Source: Opitutia bacterium UBA6410
GTDB taxonomy: Bacteria > Verrucomicrobiota > Verrucomicrobiia > Opitutales > Intestinicryptomonadaceae
Assembly: GCA_002437405.1 (NCBI GenBank)
Contig: DJPO01000048.1
Coordinates: 1-21,554 of the forward strand
Direction of reading: 5' to 3'
DNA: 21,554 nt
Both the position numbers and the translations under genes were made by a program. A model generated the notes under the pieces. That model worked only from the letters and a program-made list of their open reading frames with translations, made no database searches and was not told the DNA's origin. Numbering within the stretch: the stretch's first letter is position 1; each line of letters begins with the position of its first letter. Of this stretch, positions 21,313 through 21,554 are shown in pieces.

Positions 21313-21554
21313 ATGAAAAAATTATTGCCGATAGTTGCGGCGTTTGCGTTGTGCTCGTGCACGCAAATCGCACAATCACAAATAACATTCACCGAAAACA
21401 CCGACATCTTCCCGAACCCTGGTCAGGGTTGGGAACGGTTCAGTACAAAAAACACGCCGTCGAAAAATAAGGTCAATTTCGGCGCGGGCTATAATCGCTT
21501 TCTTTGGCGCGATCTCGAGCCCGAAGAGGGTAAGTACAACTGGAAGTTAATCGA
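21313..21554 (+). CDS. Array copy 6 (partial, cut by the window end): lipoprotein, DUF4832/GH-like
   Basis: Only the first 80 codons are present. The protein starts MKKLLPIVAAFALCSC (lipobox LCSC, lipidated C16) and continues with FTENTDIFPNPGQGWERF, NTPSKNKVNFGAGYNRF, WRDLEPEEGKYNWKLI, matching the N-terminal barrel of copies 3-5. The start codon lies 7 nt after the stop of copy 5, with no Shine-Dalgarno. The signal peptide core (AAFAL) and the residues just after the lipidation site (TQIAQSQ) differ most. It shows that the array continues beyond the window. Confidence 0.75.
   Translation, partial: MKKLLPIVAAFALCSCTQIAQSQITFTENTDIFPNPGQGWERFSTKNTPSKNKVNFGAGYNRFLWRDLEPEEGKYNWKLI

Larger units (their letters stand above)
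14297..21554 (+). repeat. Tandem array of at least six paralogous genes (about 1.4-kb period)
   Basis: Start-to-start distances are 1380, 1414, 1402, 1418 and 1402 nt. Linkers are 12, 22, 22, 20 and 7 nt and almost pure A/T (plus a Shine-Dalgarno in two). All copies run in the same direction with no terminator between them, so one polycistronic transcript is likely. No insertion sequence, integrase or direct-repeat boundary was seen next to the first copy. The repeated unit is the whole gene plus linker, consistent with unequal crossing-over between neighbouring copies. Confidence 0.9.

Noticed and set aside
14297..21554. CRISPR array or mobile-element origin for the repeated region
   Set aside because: The repeats are full-length coding genes of about 1.4 kb without spacers; no cas, transposase or integrase gene is present.

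Overview
The window reads as a bacterial chromosome segment that is moderately GC-rich, with C/G favoured at third codon positions. It has Gram-negative traits: an LptF/LptG-family LPS-export permease and many lipoprotein signal peptides. I suspect the PVC group, most likely Verrucomicrobiota, from gene content and general sequence style. That is inference; no rRNA or other phylogenetic marker is present.

Layout. (1) 1-185: a non-coding leader with two small inverted repeats and a plausible sigma-70 promoter. (2) 210-8300, all plus strand: lysC (aspartate kinase), thrC (threonine synthase), an 87-nt gap with two hairpins, cimA (citramalate synthase), a bifunctional OlsF-like aminolipid acyltransferase, an NSS/LeuT-type sodium symporter, and a 39-residue single-helix protein that resembles the small MetS-type subunit of such transporters. 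From the acyltransferase onward the genes overlap by ATGA and look translationally coupled. Amino-acid supply (Asp to Thr, and pyruvate to 2-oxobutyrate for Ile) thus sits beside aminolipid synthesis and amino-acid uptake. (3) 8292-9425, minus strand: a HemW-like radical SAM protein, convergent with and overlapping the small protein gene. (4) 9476-11538, plus strand: an unrecognised lipoprotein with a probable IPT/TIG-like domain and then a LOG-family nucleotide hydrolase, each followed by an intrinsic terminator. (5) 11637-14150: a possible 34-codon near-leaderless ORF, an LptF/LptG permease and purD, tightly packed.

(6) 14297 to the window end: the most unusual part. Five complete tandem paralogues and the start of a sixth lie head-to-tail, about 1.4 kb each and 7-22 nt apart. 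They encode secreted proteins, all or nearly all lipoproteins, that look like TIM-barrel glycoside-hydrolase relatives of the DUF4832 / beta-galactosidase-like type. Two glutamates sit at equivalent positions in all five complete copies, suggesting retained catalysis. Copies 2, 3 and 4 share an almost identical last 297 nt, while other blocks group the copies differently (2 with 3, 3 with 5, 2 with 4, 4 with 5). This is a mosaic expected from repeated recombination or gene conversion. The array probably forms one operon making a diversified family of envelope-anchored carbohydrate-active proteins; the substrate is unknown.

No tRNA, rRNA, CRISPR array, insertion sequence or phage gene was seen. 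All assignments come from reading motifs by eye, without database searches.
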